A DNA stretch of 59,226 nt from an uncultured Alphaproteobacteria bacterium (GCA_944391405.1 CALXTN010000009.1:1-59226), one strand, 5' to 3'. Counted from the stretch's first letter, positions 7,486 through 16,196 are shown. Notes: a model not told the origin generated them from the letters alone. A program made the numbers and translations.

Positions 7486-8285
7486 TGGCTTATATCTCAC
7501 CCATGCTCACGAATATCGTTAATGCGGTTAAGAAGGCTTCGGTTAATCTTAATCGTGATTTTAGCGAAATTGAGCGTTTACAAAATTCTGTTAAAGGAAG
7601 TATGGATTTTACCAAAATCGCTTTTGATAAAATTCAAAAAGGACTTAAAAGTGAAATCTTTAAAGTTATGCCAATTGTGCCGGTCGTATTTGTAGGGCAA
7701 AAAATTCCTCAGGAAGGTATGTATTTTGCCGTTTCGGGAATTGAAGGCTTGGCTAACTTTGCTCACGGAAATCCGGAATTTGCTATCTCGGTGGCATTAA
7801 TCGACGGACAAACCATTTTGGATGCCGTTGTTTATAATCCGGCTCGTGATGAGTTGTTCTTTGCCGAAAAAGGTAAGGGCGCATTTAAGGAAGGCTTTAG
7901 AAGCCATGAACGCTTGCGTGTGGCGGCTCGTCAGGAACTAGATGGTGCTTTGGTGGCGGTTAAACCTAATGCAAATGATGCGGCATTGTCGGCAAAGATT
8001 ATCAATAATTCTTTGATGCTTTGCAAAGATGTTCGTATCAGTGGAGCAGTTGCTTTGGATTTGGCTTATGTGGCAGCCGGTAAACTTGATGGTGTTATCG
8101 CGCCTTCTTCTATGCTTGCAAGCATTGCCGCAGGGATTTTGCTTGTTAAAGAAGCGGGTGGTCTTGTTTTGGATATGGAACAAGATGATACGCGTACGGA
8201 AGATTTGCCGATGGTTTTGAACTCCGGTAATCTGATGGCGGCAAGTTTTAATTTGAGCCAGAAAATTGCTAAAATTTTAAAATAA
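7485..8285 (+). CDS. Inositol-monophosphatase-family protein lacking catalytic residues
   Basis: Length (266 residues) and overall pattern fit SuhB/IMPase, including the late ISGAVALDLAYVAAGKLDG and AAGILLVKEAGG segments. All metal-binding motifs are altered. The GEE position reads GQK (71-73), DPxDGT reads SGIEGL (84-89), and WDxAAG reads ASIAAG with serine at 213. The enzyme should therefore be inactive as a Mg-dependent phosphatase. An IMPase homologue commonly follows efp in alphaproteobacteria. E. coli SuhB also has a non-catalytic role with NusA and rRNA transcription, so a regulatory role tied to the ribosome is plausible but not proven. Confidence 0.85.
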   Translation: MAYISPMLTNIVNAVKKASVNLNRDFSEIERLQNSVKGSMDFTKIAFDKIQKGLKSEIFKVMPIVPVVFVGQKIPQEGMYFAVSGIEGLANFAHGNPEFAISVALIDGQTILDAVVYNPARDELFFAEKGKGAFKEGFRSHERLRVAARQELDGALVAVKPNANDAALSAKIINNSLMLCKDVRISGAVALDLAYVAAGKLDGVIAPSSMLASIAAGILLVKEAGGLVLDMEQDDTRTEDLPMVLNSGNLMAASFNLSQKIAKILK

Positions 8286-8309
8286 GTTTAAAAATTTACA
8301 AAAATGTAC

Positions 8310-8338
8310 TTGCAATCTATAAAAGTGTAGTGTATAAG
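8310..8338 (+). promoter_or_regulatory. Sigma-70-type promoter for rpmE
   Basis: TTGCAA and TATAAG are separated by 17 bases. The spacer (tctataaaagtgtagtg) closely resembles that of the XRE promoter at 32822-32850. Confidence 0.7.
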
Positions 8339-8379
8339 AACCGTAAATTTTTTAGTGAAGTTAAATTTTGGAGATAATA

Positions 8380-8613
8380 ATGAAAAAAGGTATTCACCCT
8401 GATTATCATGAAATTACTTATGTAATGACAGATGGTACAGAGAAGAAAGTTAAGTCAACTTGGGGCAAAGAAGGCGCTACAATGACACTTGAAATTGATC
8501 CAAAGTCTCATCCGGCTTGGACAGGTGTTCAACGTGTTGTCGATTCTGGCGGTCAAGTTGGTAAGTTTAATAACAAATTTGCTAAGTTTGTTGCTAAGAA
8601 AGCTGCTAATTAA
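8380..8613 (+). CDS. rpmE: 50S ribosomal protein L31
   Basis: The protein begins [19 protein letters not shown], the diagnostic start of L31. It lacks the CxxC zinc pair and has the longer 77-residue form typical of alphaproteobacteria. The ATG at 8380 is chosen because GGAG lies 6-10 bases upstream and the family starts there; an upstream in-frame codon would only add MEII. The gene has its own promoter and terminator. Confidence 0.95.
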   Translation: MKKGIHPDYHEITYVMTDGTEKKVKSTWGKEGATMTLEIDPKSHPAWTGVQRVVDSGGQVGKFNNKFAKFVAKKAAN

Positions 8614-8642
8614 TTTGTTATTGTATACTTTCGACAAGTTAA

Positions 8643-8671
8643 AGGCCTGTGTTTTACAGGCTTTTCTTTTA
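8643..8671 (+). terminator. rpmE terminator
   Basis: The stem gcctgt / acaggc has a five-base loop and is followed by ttttcttttattt. Confidence 0.75.
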
Positions 8672-8825
8672 TTTGAAAAATATAGCGATGGTTGTGGATT
8701 TTATTTGGCGATAGATGAACGGTAAAGTTTATGTAGAAAACGCTTAAAATCGCTTGTAATCCTACAAAAAAAGTTTACGCTATATACAAATTTGGGGTTT
8801 ATTTTTAGATAGAAAGGATGATGAT

Positions 8826-9488
8826 ATGACAGCACCTTTAATGCCTAAGGCTACAGCAGTTTGGTTGGTTGAAAATACTACCCTGACATTCCAACAAATT
8901 GCAGATTTTTGTGAATTGCATGAATTGGAGATTCAGGCTATTGCTGACGGCGATATTGCTTATAATATTATGGGAGTTAGTCCTATTACAAACGGCCAGT
9001 TGACTTTGGAAGAAATTCAACGTTGCGAAGCTGATGAAAAAGCTCGTTTGGTGGCTACTCCGTTGGAGAAAAACGTTAAGGAAAGAAATGCTAAAGCTAA
9101 AAAGGTTCTTTCTCCAACTCAACGTGCCGAAAAGCCAAGCGCAATTTTGTGGATTTTGAAAAATTGTCCGGAAGTTATTGATTCGCAGATTTGCAAACTT
9201 ATCGGTACAACAAAGCCAACTATTGCGTCAATTCGTGAAGGAACTCATAGTAATATGGCAAATTTGCGGCCGATTAACCCAATGGCGGTTGGGCTTTGTT
9301 CTGAAAAAGAATTAGAGAAGGCAATGTTGATTTCTCAGCAACAAACAGAGCTTAAAGAAAATAAAAAGAAAACAAAGAAAAAGGTTGCTTCTAAAGGTGT
9401 TGGTGCAGCAAAAAAATGCGGGCGCCCGAAAAAGGAAACAACGGAAATAACCACTAAGAAGGAAAAAAAGAAATCTAAAGCTAAATAA
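8826..9488 (+). CDS. trcR: Cell cycle transcriptional regulator TrcR (DUF1013)
   Basis: The first ~160 residues match the alphaproteobacterial DUF1013/TrcR family: MPKATAVWLVENTTLTFQQI near the start, and a second HTH-like block with AILWILKNCPEVIDSQICKL and GTTKPTIASIREGTH. TrcR binds DNA and takes part in cell-cycle transcription in Caulobacter-type bacteria. The C-terminal 50 residues are an unusually Lys-rich tail with an AT-hook-like GRPKK, which would increase non-specific DNA binding. AGAAAGGA precedes the ATG. The gene is monocistronic with a terminator directly after it. Confidence 0.9.
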   Translation: MTAPLMPKATAVWLVENTTLTFQQIADFCELHELEIQAIADGDIAYNIMGVSPITNGQLTLEEIQRCEADEKARLVATPLEKNVKERNAKAKKVLSPTQRAEKPSAILWILKNCPEVIDSQICKLIGTTKPTIASIREGTHSNMANLRPINPMAVGLCSEKELEKAMLISQQQTELKENKKKTKKKVASKGVGAAKKCGRPKKETTEITTKKEKKKSKAK

Positions 9489-9516
9489 GTGTTTGGTTTT
9501 GAGTGTTTCAGATTAA

Positions 9517-9549
9517 AGAGATGTCATAGTTTTGTGGCGTCTCTTTTTG
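9517..9549 (+). terminator. trcR terminator
   Basis: A 10-bp stem (agagatgtca / tggcgtctct with G-U pairs) is followed by a T run. Confidence 0.75.
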
Positions 9550-9800
9550 TATATCTTGTTTTTTAGGTGTTGTTGTAGACTTGTAAATAGCGAATTGATG
9601 ACGAAATTTTTGATTATTAAGTATTTGTATAAGAGAAAATAAAAATTTTATTGGTGCTATAAAAAAAATTAAATATTTTCTTGAAGTTGAATGAAATGGT
9701 GTTGGAATAGTACTTTTTGTGTTAACTGGTTTGGTTAATTTGCAAGTTTTGTAGTTATTGGGTTTTCTGTTTACTGAGAATTATCTATTTTAAAATAAAA
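9550..9800. other. AT-rich spacer without a recognised gene
   Basis: No start codon with a supported reading frame, no RNA fold and no clear repeat is seen. The stretch separates trcR from the terminator of the next, minus-strand gene. Confidence 0.5.
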
Positions 9801-9848
9801 AACACCTTGAAATCCGAAACGCTTAAAAAAGCAGGAAATCAAGGTGTT
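9801..9848 (-). terminator. Long-loop terminator for the small membrane protein gene
   Basis: aacaccttga and tcaaggtgtt form a 10-bp perfect stem around a 28-base loop that contains a smaller gctt/aagc hairpin. On the minus strand it ends in a T run. Confidence 0.7.
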
Positions 9849-9854
9849 AAAATT

Positions 9855-10121
9855 TTACTTTGAATAATATTCGGATAGTTCCGATATTTTCAAGTAAATT
9901 TTTTTCATTGTTTTTTTAAAGTGGTGGGGAGCGTATTTCTCCCACGCATACAGCGCCACATAAGTGACACCGAATGTTAAAATACCACTCTCCAGGGCAT
10001 AAATACAACCCTGGAAAAAAACAGCCCATTCGTCTGCTCCGGGAGCAGATAATAGATTGTTCATGCAGAATGCACTCATAGCGGCAATTATGCCGATGAA
10101 TGCTGAAACTTTTGTTTTCAT
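9855..10121 (-). CDS. Small membrane or exported protein, function unknown
   Basis: The 88-residue product has a hydrophobic N-terminus resembling a signal peptide (possible cleavage after LLSA). A second hydrophobic segment around residues 40-60 (ESGILTFGVTYVALYAW) is followed by a basic tail (KKTMKKIYLK). No family is recognised. The ATG is preceded only by ttataat, with no Shine-Dalgarno sequence. A good promoter and a long-loop terminator flank it, so it is likely a real transcription unit despite its size. Confidence 0.65.
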   Translation of the reverse strand: MKTKVSAFIGIIAAMSAFCMNNLLSAPGADEWAVFFQGCIYALESGILTFGVTYVALYAWEKYAPHHFKKTMKKIYLKISELSEYYSK

Positions 10122-10267
10122 ATTATAATGTTTAAGTGATTGTCCTTTAAACTACCGAAGAAAAATGGGTAGGTTAAACTACAGATACTAATCGGGAAAA
10201 TCACAGTACAAAATAACTATGAAAACAAACTTCCCAATAATAGAAATATCTATAATAAAACATTATT

Positions 10268-10296
10268 ACCATACCACATTTTGAGGGAATCGTCAA
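10268..10296 (-). promoter_or_regulatory. Sigma-70-type promoter with ~130-base leader
   Basis: On the minus strand TTGACG and TATGGT are 17 bases apart. The start site would leave a leader of about 130 bases before the 88-residue gene. The leader contains a ctacc / ggtag hairpin near 10155-10175. Confidence 0.6.
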
Positions 10297-10422
10297 TTAA
10301 AAAATTTAAAGGAAAATAATTATACATACCCAGATGTATAAAAAACTTGCGCTTTAAATTTTTTCAGTATATATAGTATATGTAATTGGGATTGTGTTGT
10401 TTGGATGTAAGGGGTATGTGTC

Positions 10423-10800
10423 ATGAAACATTTGATAGAAGTATATCCTTTTGCGTATCACAAAATTTTGGGTGGTCAGCGTAAAATTGATTTGCGCCTT
10501 TATCTCAAAAGATTTCATGATATTCATGTGGGTGATACGATTGAGTATGTTAATGCGGAAACGAAAAGTTGTTTGTTGCGGGAAGTTAGGGGAATTGCCC
10601 TTTTTAAGGATTTTAAGACGCTCATAGATATGTTGCCGCCGGAGATGATTGGGTATAGCAGTCGTGAGGAAATTCGCTTGCGTGTGGAACGGCAATATTC
10701 TAAAGAGGAACAGGAAAAATATGGAGCGTGTGCGTTTTTTTTGGCTGAGCCGGCACAAGCTAAAGCGTCTGTTATGAATTTTTTAGAGCGTAGCGCGTAG
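10423..10800 (+). CDS. ASCH-domain protein
   Basis: The whole 125-residue protein fits the ASCH fold, a PUA-like RNA-binding barrel. KILGGQRKIDLRLYLKR followed by VGDTIEYVNAET matches the family's ligand-cleft strand, and YSKEEQEKYGACAFFL matches its closing motif. Bacterial ASCH proteins bind RNA or modified nucleosides, and some are amidohydrolases for N4-acetylcytidine; the specific role here is unknown. It is a single gene with a terminator about 40 bases downstream. Confidence 0.82.
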   Translation: MKHLIEVYPFAYHKILGGQRKIDLRLYLKRFHDIHVGDTIEYVNAETKSCLLREVRGIALFKDFKTLIDMLPPEMIGYSSREEIRLRVERQYSKEEQEKYGACAFFLAEPAQAKASVMNFLERSA

Positions 10801-10840
10801 TTCTTTTAAATTTGTTTAAATATAAAATGGTGTTATTTAT

Positions 10841-10868
10841 TTAGAGGGGGTGTTTAGCCCTCTTTTTT
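10841..10868 (+). terminator. Terminator after the ASCH gene
   Basis: The stem agaggg / ccctct is followed by six Ts. Confidence 0.7.
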
Positions 10869-10907
10869 ATTGTTTTTATGGGAAATTTGTCTTTACTTCA
10901 AAAGATG

Positions 10908-11813
10908 CTATTTGTCAAATTGTTTGCGGTAGGCTTTTCTTAATTTGTCGCCGACGTGACCTAAATCTGCGATAATCTCTATTTTGGCATTATTCATAGC
11001 GCGGTATAAATCCCAAGCGCCTTTTAGAGGGCAACACATATCTAAACGATTGTGAACGATAGTGGTGGGGATATTTTGTATTTTATCTATGTTTTTTAGG
11101 ATTTCATTGTCGCTTAAGAAATAACGGTTAGCTGCGTAGTATAAACTAATGCGGGCGGAGGTTATGATATCGTTGGTTATGGCAACTTCTTTAAAACTTG
11201 CGTCTAATTTTCCTAATTGATATTCATAATGAACCATGTATTTTATTGCTGTTTGAATAGAACCTAAGTCATCTGAAAAAATTAATTTGGCATAATGAGT
11301 ATAGGGATTTTCTCCCTCACTTTGATGGCGTATTTCTTCTAATAAATCCGGATAAAATAAACCACTATCGCGTAACATCCATTCCATGTCTTCGCGACGA
11401 GCTAAAAATACGGCGTAAAGACAAATTTGTTTAACACATTCGGGATATTTTTCAGCAAATAATAACGCCAGAGTGGACCCCCATGAACCACCGGCGGCGA
11501 TAACGGGTTCGGTGATATTCAAATATTCCAGTAAACGTTTGGCGTCTTTGACCAATCTTTTAGTGTCGTTTAGAGTTACGATGTCTTCGGCTTTGGATAA
11601 ACCAGAACCTCGTTGGTCAAACATAATGATTCGTTGAGTTTTTAAATTAAAATAGCGACCGTGCGTTTTTTTACATTGTCCTCCTGGGCCACCATGAAAA
11701 AAAAGTACGGGTTTACCTTGGGGATTTCCCATTTGTTGATAATAGATTTCATGCCCTTCATTTTCCGGCAAATATCCTTTGTCAAAAATTTTATTGTTGA
11801 AAAATCCGAACAT
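10908..11813 (-). CDS. pip: Prolyl aminopeptidase (proline iminopeptidase, S33)
   Basis: The 301-residue alpha/beta hydrolase carries the oxyanion motif HGGPGGQ (residues 40-46), the nucleophile elbow GGSWGS with S110, an acid D258 in NRLDMCCP and H286 in LGHVGD. FDQRGSGLS is also typical of Pip. It removes N-terminal proline from peptides in the cytoplasm, consistent with growth on peptides. There is no signal peptide. It diverges from mutT across a 76-base gap. Confidence 0.88.
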   Translation of the reverse strand: MFGFFNNKIFDKGYLPENEGHEIYYQQMGNPQGKPVLFFHGGPGGQCKKTHGRYFNLKTQRIIMFDQRGSGLSKAEDIVTLNDTKRLVKDAKRLLEYLNITEPVIAAGGSWGSTLALLFAEKYPECVKQICLYAVFLARREDMEWMLRDSGLFYPDLLEEIRHQSEGENPYTHYAKLIFSDDLGSIQTAIKYMVHYEYQLGKLDASFKEVAITNDIITSARISLYYAANRYFLSDNEILKNIDKIQNIPTTIVHNRLDMCCPLKGAWDLYRAMNNAKIEIIADLGHVGDKLRKAYRKQFDK

Positions 11814-11889
11814 TCTTTTCCCTTTTCTTCCTATTTCTTGTAGTTTTTGTGGTAAATGTTTAATATTTATTTAAATTTGGGGATAAAAT

Positions 11890-12273
11890 ATGAAAATCGT
11901 GGGTACGGCTATTATTACAGATAGCGATGGAAAAATTTTAATCGGACAACGTCCTGAAGGGAAAGATTTGGCTGGATTGTGGGAGTTTCCCGGTGGAAAA
12001 CAAGAAAATGGCGAAACTATTGAGCAGTGTATTGTTCGTGAAATTAAAGAAGAACTAGATGTGGATTGTTATGTGGGGGATTTTTTGCTTTCAGTTACAA
12101 AAAATTATTCGCATGGAGAGTTTAAACTTATGGTTTATCGTGCAAAAATCTTAAATCCGCAAAATCTTCAGGCTTTAGTTCATCAAAAACTTTTGTGGGT
12201 TACACCTGATGAATTGTCTAGTTATCAATTTCCTCCGGCGGACGTTGATATTATTAATTTTTTGCAGCGGTAG
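11890..12273 (+). CDS. mutT: MutT/Nudix hydrolase, probable 8-oxo-dGTP diphosphatase
   Basis: The Nudix box is complete: GGKQENGETIEQCIVREIKEEL matches Gx5Ex7REUXEEXGU (positions about 37-59) except for the final glycine. The upstream LWEFPGGK is typical of MutT, and PPADVDIINFL at the C-terminus is also typical. It would sanitise oxidised GTP pools. In some alphaproteobacteria MutT is fused or adjacent to thiamine-phosphate synthase; here a ThiE-like gene lies about 7 kb away. Confidence 0.88.
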   Translation: MKIVGTAIITDSDGKILIGQRPEGKDLAGLWEFPGGKQENGETIEQCIVREIKEELDVDCYVGDFLLSVTKNYSHGEFKLMVYRAKILNPQNLQALVHQKLLWVTPDELSSYQFPPADVDIINFLQR

Positions 12274-12315
12274 TGGGTATATAATATATTATTCTTAAAT
12301 ATTTTTTAGTTCTTT

Positions 12316-12344
12316 TTGAGTATACTTGATGTATAACATATTAT
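12316..12344 (+). promoter_or_regulatory. Sigma-70-type promoter for the S8 protease gene
   Basis: TTGAGT and TATTAT are 17 bases apart, with the start about 15 bases before the ribosome site (cggaga) of the gene at 12366. Confidence 0.6.
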
Positions 12345-12365
12345 ATATTTTGCTCGGAGACGTTA

Positions 12366-15300
12366 ATGTTTGTCTTTAAAAACAAATCAGTATTGTTTGC
12401 AGTTTCTTTGTTCTGTTGTGTTTTTTCTTGTTATGACGTAGCTGATGCTTATGTGATTAATGCTGATGAAGTTTATCGTCAGGCTCAGTTGAAAAATTAT
12501 AGATTTTTTCAACGTTTGGCTCTTTATAAGGGCGCTATTAATATGCAAAATAGTGTAGGAGAGACGGCGTATTGCATTGCTTTACGATATGATGATAAGG
12601 CTGCTCAAGAAATTTTGCTGAATTATGGAGCAAAATATAATCATCCCTGTGTGCAAAAAATTAAAGATGAAAAAGGACAATATGCTTATCGTGAGGATCA
12701 ATTAAATACAAGACGTGCAAGAGGGACATCTTTTTGGGATAATGATACAGGAAATAATTATTTATGGTGGGGACTTGGTGCTCTTGCTGTTGGTGGCGGG
12801 GTTGCCGCATTAGCCGGAGGAGGTGGCGGCGGAAGTGGCAACGGTAGCAGCAGTGATAATAGCAGCGGTAGTGGTGAGGGTACTGATTTTCCTGAAAATC
12901 CTATTAGGGAACCAACTATTTCAGCAGATGTTTTTAGAACGGCAGAGTATAATAATAGTAATTATCTGGAAGGTATTAAAGCTGCTGATGCTTATAGCTA
13001 TATGTATACTCAAGATGAAAATGGTAATCTCGTTAGTCATCAGGCTGCTTCAGATGCCCCTCTTGAAAAAGTTAAAGTTGGTGTAATTGATACGGGAGTT
13101 TATGCAAATAAAGATTTAGATGGTAAAGTTGTTGGCGGTTATGACCTTAATCCTTATAATGATTTGGGAAATGTTTGGGGGTATCAGCCTCAGAAGGATT
13201 TGCAATATTATATTTTTGAAAAGGATGGTAAATATTCATTTATGCGTCGAGTATTTCTGCCGGGTAAAGGGTGGAAGTTATATTATGCTGCCGCAGGAGA
13301 AAGTGAGAATAGTAGAGCGGCGCTGACAGAAGCAGAATTACAAGAATGGTTAGAGGTGTTTGGAATATCTAAAGACCAATTTATTGTTATGAATGGCGGA
13401 GGAGGGGCTACTCCCGGTACGTCTTTTGCTGATAGTTACGATCCTAATGATCCAAATACATGGGAAGATGTTATTGCTGATTTGAATCATGGTACACATC
13501 TGGCGGGGCTTATTGCCGCTAATAAAAATGATGAGGGTAGTCATGGTGTGGCTTTTGAAAATGGAGAAATTGTTGCGGTTAGTTGGGATTTGAATGCTAA
13601 TTTGTCTGATACTGTTAAAAAAATGGTTGATGAAGATGGCGTTAGAATCTTTAATAATAGTTGGGGTGTTTCAATTCAAAAGTATAATCTAGACGCTTCA
13701 GATGCTCAATTATTATTTGCCATTGCTGAAGATGACGTGAAGGCTTATGCTTATGTTGCTAAAAATGACGGTGTTTGGGTGCAGGCTACCGGTAATGATG
13801 GAAAGCAAGAGGCATCTATTCATAATGGATTAGGTAATTTAGATTTATCAGATTATGGTTATGATGGTTCTGGTAAATATGAAGTTCCTTATCTGGCCGT
13901 AACTGCTCTGGATTATTCGACTAGAGATAGTAATGCAACTTCCGGTTATTTGGCGGATTATGCTAACTGGTGTGGGTCTGCTTCTGGTTATTGTTTGGCC
14001 GCTCCGGGGACTGCTGATCTTTCAACGGGAGCAACAGAAGATGGGTTTATGCTTGATTCTGGTACTTCTATGGCGACACCAGTTGTTTCCGGAAGCATTG
14101 CTCTTTTGATGGGATATTATCCTTGGCTTTCAGCTCAAAATGTGGCTTATATTTTGCTTGAAACTGCAAATAAAGAAGGGGAATATGCCGATGAAAAGAA
14201 ATATGGTCAGGGAGCTTTAGACCTTGAGGCTGCAGTGACTACACCAATTGATGGTTTGAGATTGGCTTCGACTTCTTCGTTTGATTCTTTAACTCCGGTT
14301 GGTGTTTCTAAGTTATCGTTGTCTTCATCTATGCAGAATAAAATTTTGAAATCTTTGCCGAAAACAGTAACCGCTTTTGATGCTCTTAATCGTCCGTTTG
14401 ATTATGATACTAAAAACTTGGTTAATGAAACGCACGCATCTAATGCTAATTTTCGTAATGCAGTTTCCAGAATGGCTATGGGAGGTGCTAAAAAGACTAT
14501 TAAAGATGAAAAAACGGGATTCTCTTTTTCTTCTACTGAAAGTTTGAACAATGGTGGGCAGGCTAATTTGGCTTCTATGGAGGTGGTTAGTGAAACAGAT
14601 ATTGGTGCGACACGTTTCTATTATGCGCAAAATAGTAAGTATGATACCCCTGACAGTGTTTTAACTCCGTCTAATAATCCGTATTTGGCGATGAATGAAG
14701 CATATGGTGCCGAAAATACAATGAAACTTAGTGATACTTCTAAGTTTAAATTGGCTTTGCAAACCGGTGAGAATGGTTTGTATGAACGAGATTATGAACA
14801 AGATAATCATTCCTTTACAGAACGTTCATATGCTTTTTCCGGTGAATATTCGTTTAATATGACGGATTACTTGGAATTAGCGACTATGGGCGGTATGTTG
14901 ATGGAAAACGATGCTTTACTCGGTATGAACGGAACAGGTGGTTTTGGGATTAAAGATAGTTCAACCTATTATATGGGAATTAGGGCCGCATTGAATTTAA
15001 CACCAAATCTTTCTTTGATTGCAGCATATTATCGTGGTTATACGCAAGGTGCAGATACACCAATGTTGGCTATTTCTGATTTGCAGACGGAGAGCTTTAT
15101 GATTGCCGGAGAATATAAACTTAATGCTAAGGATAAGGTTGGGTTGAGTTTTTCGTCGCCATTATCGGTGGTTAAAGGAAGAGCATCTTTGTTATATGCC
15201 GACGGTCGTGATAATAATTCCGATATGGTTTATATGAATAAGCTCACAACCTCTTTAACTCCTGAAGCAAAAGAGTATGATTTGGGATTGTATTATCAGG

Positions 15301-15416
15301 GGCAACCTAAAGAAGATTTGAGCTTAATGGGTAAAGTTCAGGCTCGCTTTAATGCGGATGGTGAAAAAGGAGTTACGGATTATATAGGGATTGTCGGTAT
15401 GCAGAGTAATTTCTAA
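12366..15416 (+). CDS. Large secreted subtilisin-type (S8) serine protease with autotransporter-like C-terminus
   Basis: A signal peptide (residues 1-28, ending ADA) is followed by a short ankyrin-like repeat (GETAYCIALRY ... ILLNYGAKYNH). A hydrophobic, Gly-rich hinge (LWWGLGALAVGGG then poly-Gly/Ser) leads to the peptidase domain. The S8 triad is present: Asp in GVIDTGVY near 241, His in NHGTHLAGL near 375 and Ser in SGTSMATP near 567. The last ~270 residues are rich in alternating strand patterns and end in phenylalanine (GMQSNF), like an outer-membrane beta-barrel of an autotransporter. It probably sits on the cell surface or cleaves itself free. A terminator follows. The barrel assignment is by pattern only. 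Confidence 0.85.
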   Translation: MFVFKNKSVLFAVSLFCCVFSCYDVADAYVINADEVYRQAQLKNYRFFQRLALYKGAINMQNSVGETAYCIALRYDDKAAQEILLNYGAKYNHPCVQKIKDEKGQYAYREDQLNTRRARGTSFWDNDTGNNYLWWGLGALAVGGGVAALAGGGGGGSGNGSSSDNSSGSGEGTDFPENPIREPTISADVFRTAEYNNSNYLEGIKAADAYSYMYTQDENGNLVSHQAASDAPLEKVKVGVIDTGVYANKDLDGKVVGGYDLNPYNDLGNVWGYQPQKDLQYYIFEKDGKYSFMRRVFLPGKGWKLYYAAAGESENSRAALTEAELQEWLEVFGISKDQFIVMNGGGGATPGTSFADSYDPNDPNTWEDVIADLNHGTHLAGLIAANKNDEGSHGVAFENGEIVAVSWDLNANLSDTVKKMVDEDGVRIFNNSWGVSIQKYNLDASDAQLLFAIAEDDVKAYAYVAKNDGVWVQATGNDGKQEASIHNGLGNLDLSDYGYDGSGKYEVPYLAVTALDYSTRDSNATSGYLADYANWCGSASGYCLAAPGTADLSTGATEDGFMLDSGTSMATPVVSGSIALLMGYYPWLSAQNVAYILLETANKEGEYADEKKYGQGALDLEAAVTTPIDGLRLASTSSFDSLTPVGVSKLSLSSSMQNKILKSLPKTVTAFDALNRPFDYDTKNLVNETHASNANFRNAVSRMAMGGAKKTIKDEKTGFSFSSTESLNNGGQANLASMEVVSETDIGATRFYYAQNSKYDTPDSVLTPSNNPYLAMNEAYGAENTMKLSDTSKFKLALQTGENGLYERDYEQDNHSFTERSYAFSGEYSFNMTDYLELATMGGMLMENDALLGMNGTGGFGIKDSSTYYMGIRAALNLTPNLSLIAAYYRGYTQGADTPMLAISDLQTESFMIAGEYKLNAKDKVGLSFSSPLSVVKGRASLLYADGRDNNSDMVYMNKLTTSLTPEAKEYDLGLYYQGQPKEDLSLMGKVQARFNADGEKGVTDYIGIVGMQSNF

Positions 15417-15437
15417 TTGGGACTGCATATAACCATA

Positions 15438-15479
15438 AAAAAACACCGGAGAGAATGAAACTCTCGGGTGTTTTTTATT
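15438..15479. terminator. Bidirectional terminator after the S8 protease
   Basis: aacaccggagag pairs with ctctcgggtgtt (one mismatch), with A and T runs on both sides. Confidence 0.8.
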
Positions 15480-15491
15480 TTGTAAGAAGTT

Positions 15492-16151
15492 TTATGCACG
15501 TATGATGCGATAAGCTTCTTCTGCGCATTGTGGGCTGCGCCCAAATCGCAGAATTTTGTAGGTCTGTCTTAGTTCTGAAAAAGATTTTTTGTTGAATGTT
15601 AGTTCCGGTGATGTTTCAACTATGCAGCCATTGTGCCACAGAACATAGAATGTTCTTTCCTCTGTATTTACCTGCCATGCAATGCTGGTTAGGTGTTTTT
15701 CTCTCAATGTTCCTAGCTTTATTTCTACTTGTTTATATAGCTCTCGAAACGCTTTTTCTAGTAGAGGTCGATTTAGGAACATTGGGAGATTATGCTCATC
15801 TGCTTTAAATCGTTCATTCTTCCACATCAACTTGTTCTTGCCGTTTGCTTGATGATATACGGCTATTGCCAAACAGGGTATCATTTTTTTGATATTTGTG
15901 GCGCAAATGTAATCTTGCCCAGTTAAGCTTAAACGTAGTTGTGTTTGACTATCTACGCTGTGGTATGTGTAACCACTGTTTGAATAAATTGATATGAAAG
16001 GGTGGCACAAATCTTCTCCACTTAACTCTTTCATTTCAGATTCAGCACGGTTTGAAAAAACTCTATTTTCTGTGTATTTGCGGCGTGGGGTGCTTGATTC
16101 AACACCATAATCTAATACTTCGAAACTTTGATTTCCTAAATTTATACCCAT
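15492..16151 (-). CDS. Hypothetical protein, function unknown
   Basis: The 219-residue soluble protein has no signal peptide or membrane segment and no recognised motif. Its C-terminal half alternates strands and helices (TSIAWQVNTEERTFYVLWHN), suggesting a compact alpha/beta domain. The ATG has no Shine-Dalgarno sequence and follows tattataatt. A promoter with 17-base spacing lies about 50 bases upstream. The leader shares an exact 10-base element and spacing with the 27-residue-repeat gene. Confidence 0.65.
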   Translation of the reverse strand: MGINLGNQSFEVLDYGVESSTPRRKYTENRVFSNRAESEMKELSGEDLCHPFISIYSNSGYTYHSVDSQTQLRLSLTGQDYICATNIKKMIPCLAIAVYHQANGKNKLMWKNERFKADEHNLPMFLNRPLLEKAFRELYKQVEIKLGTLREKHLTSIAWQVNTEERTFYVLWHNGCIVETSPELTFNKKSFSELRQTYKILRFGRSPQCAEEAYRIIRA

Positions 16152-16166
16152 AATTATAATATAAAA

Positions 16167-16176
16167 AATTAAACAT
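16167..16176 (-). promoter_or_regulatory. Leader element atgtttaatt, copy 2
   Basis: The 10-mer and its 15-base gap to the start codon are identical to those before the gene starting at 6695. No Shine-Dalgarno sequence lies between element and ATG in either case. Confidence 0.45.
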
Positions 16177-16196
16177 AAGATTATTTTGATGTTCTT

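Noticed and set aside
12823..13326. Alternative plus frames within the S8 protease
   Set aside because: They are translations of Gly/Ser-coding repeats in another frame, without starts or motifs.
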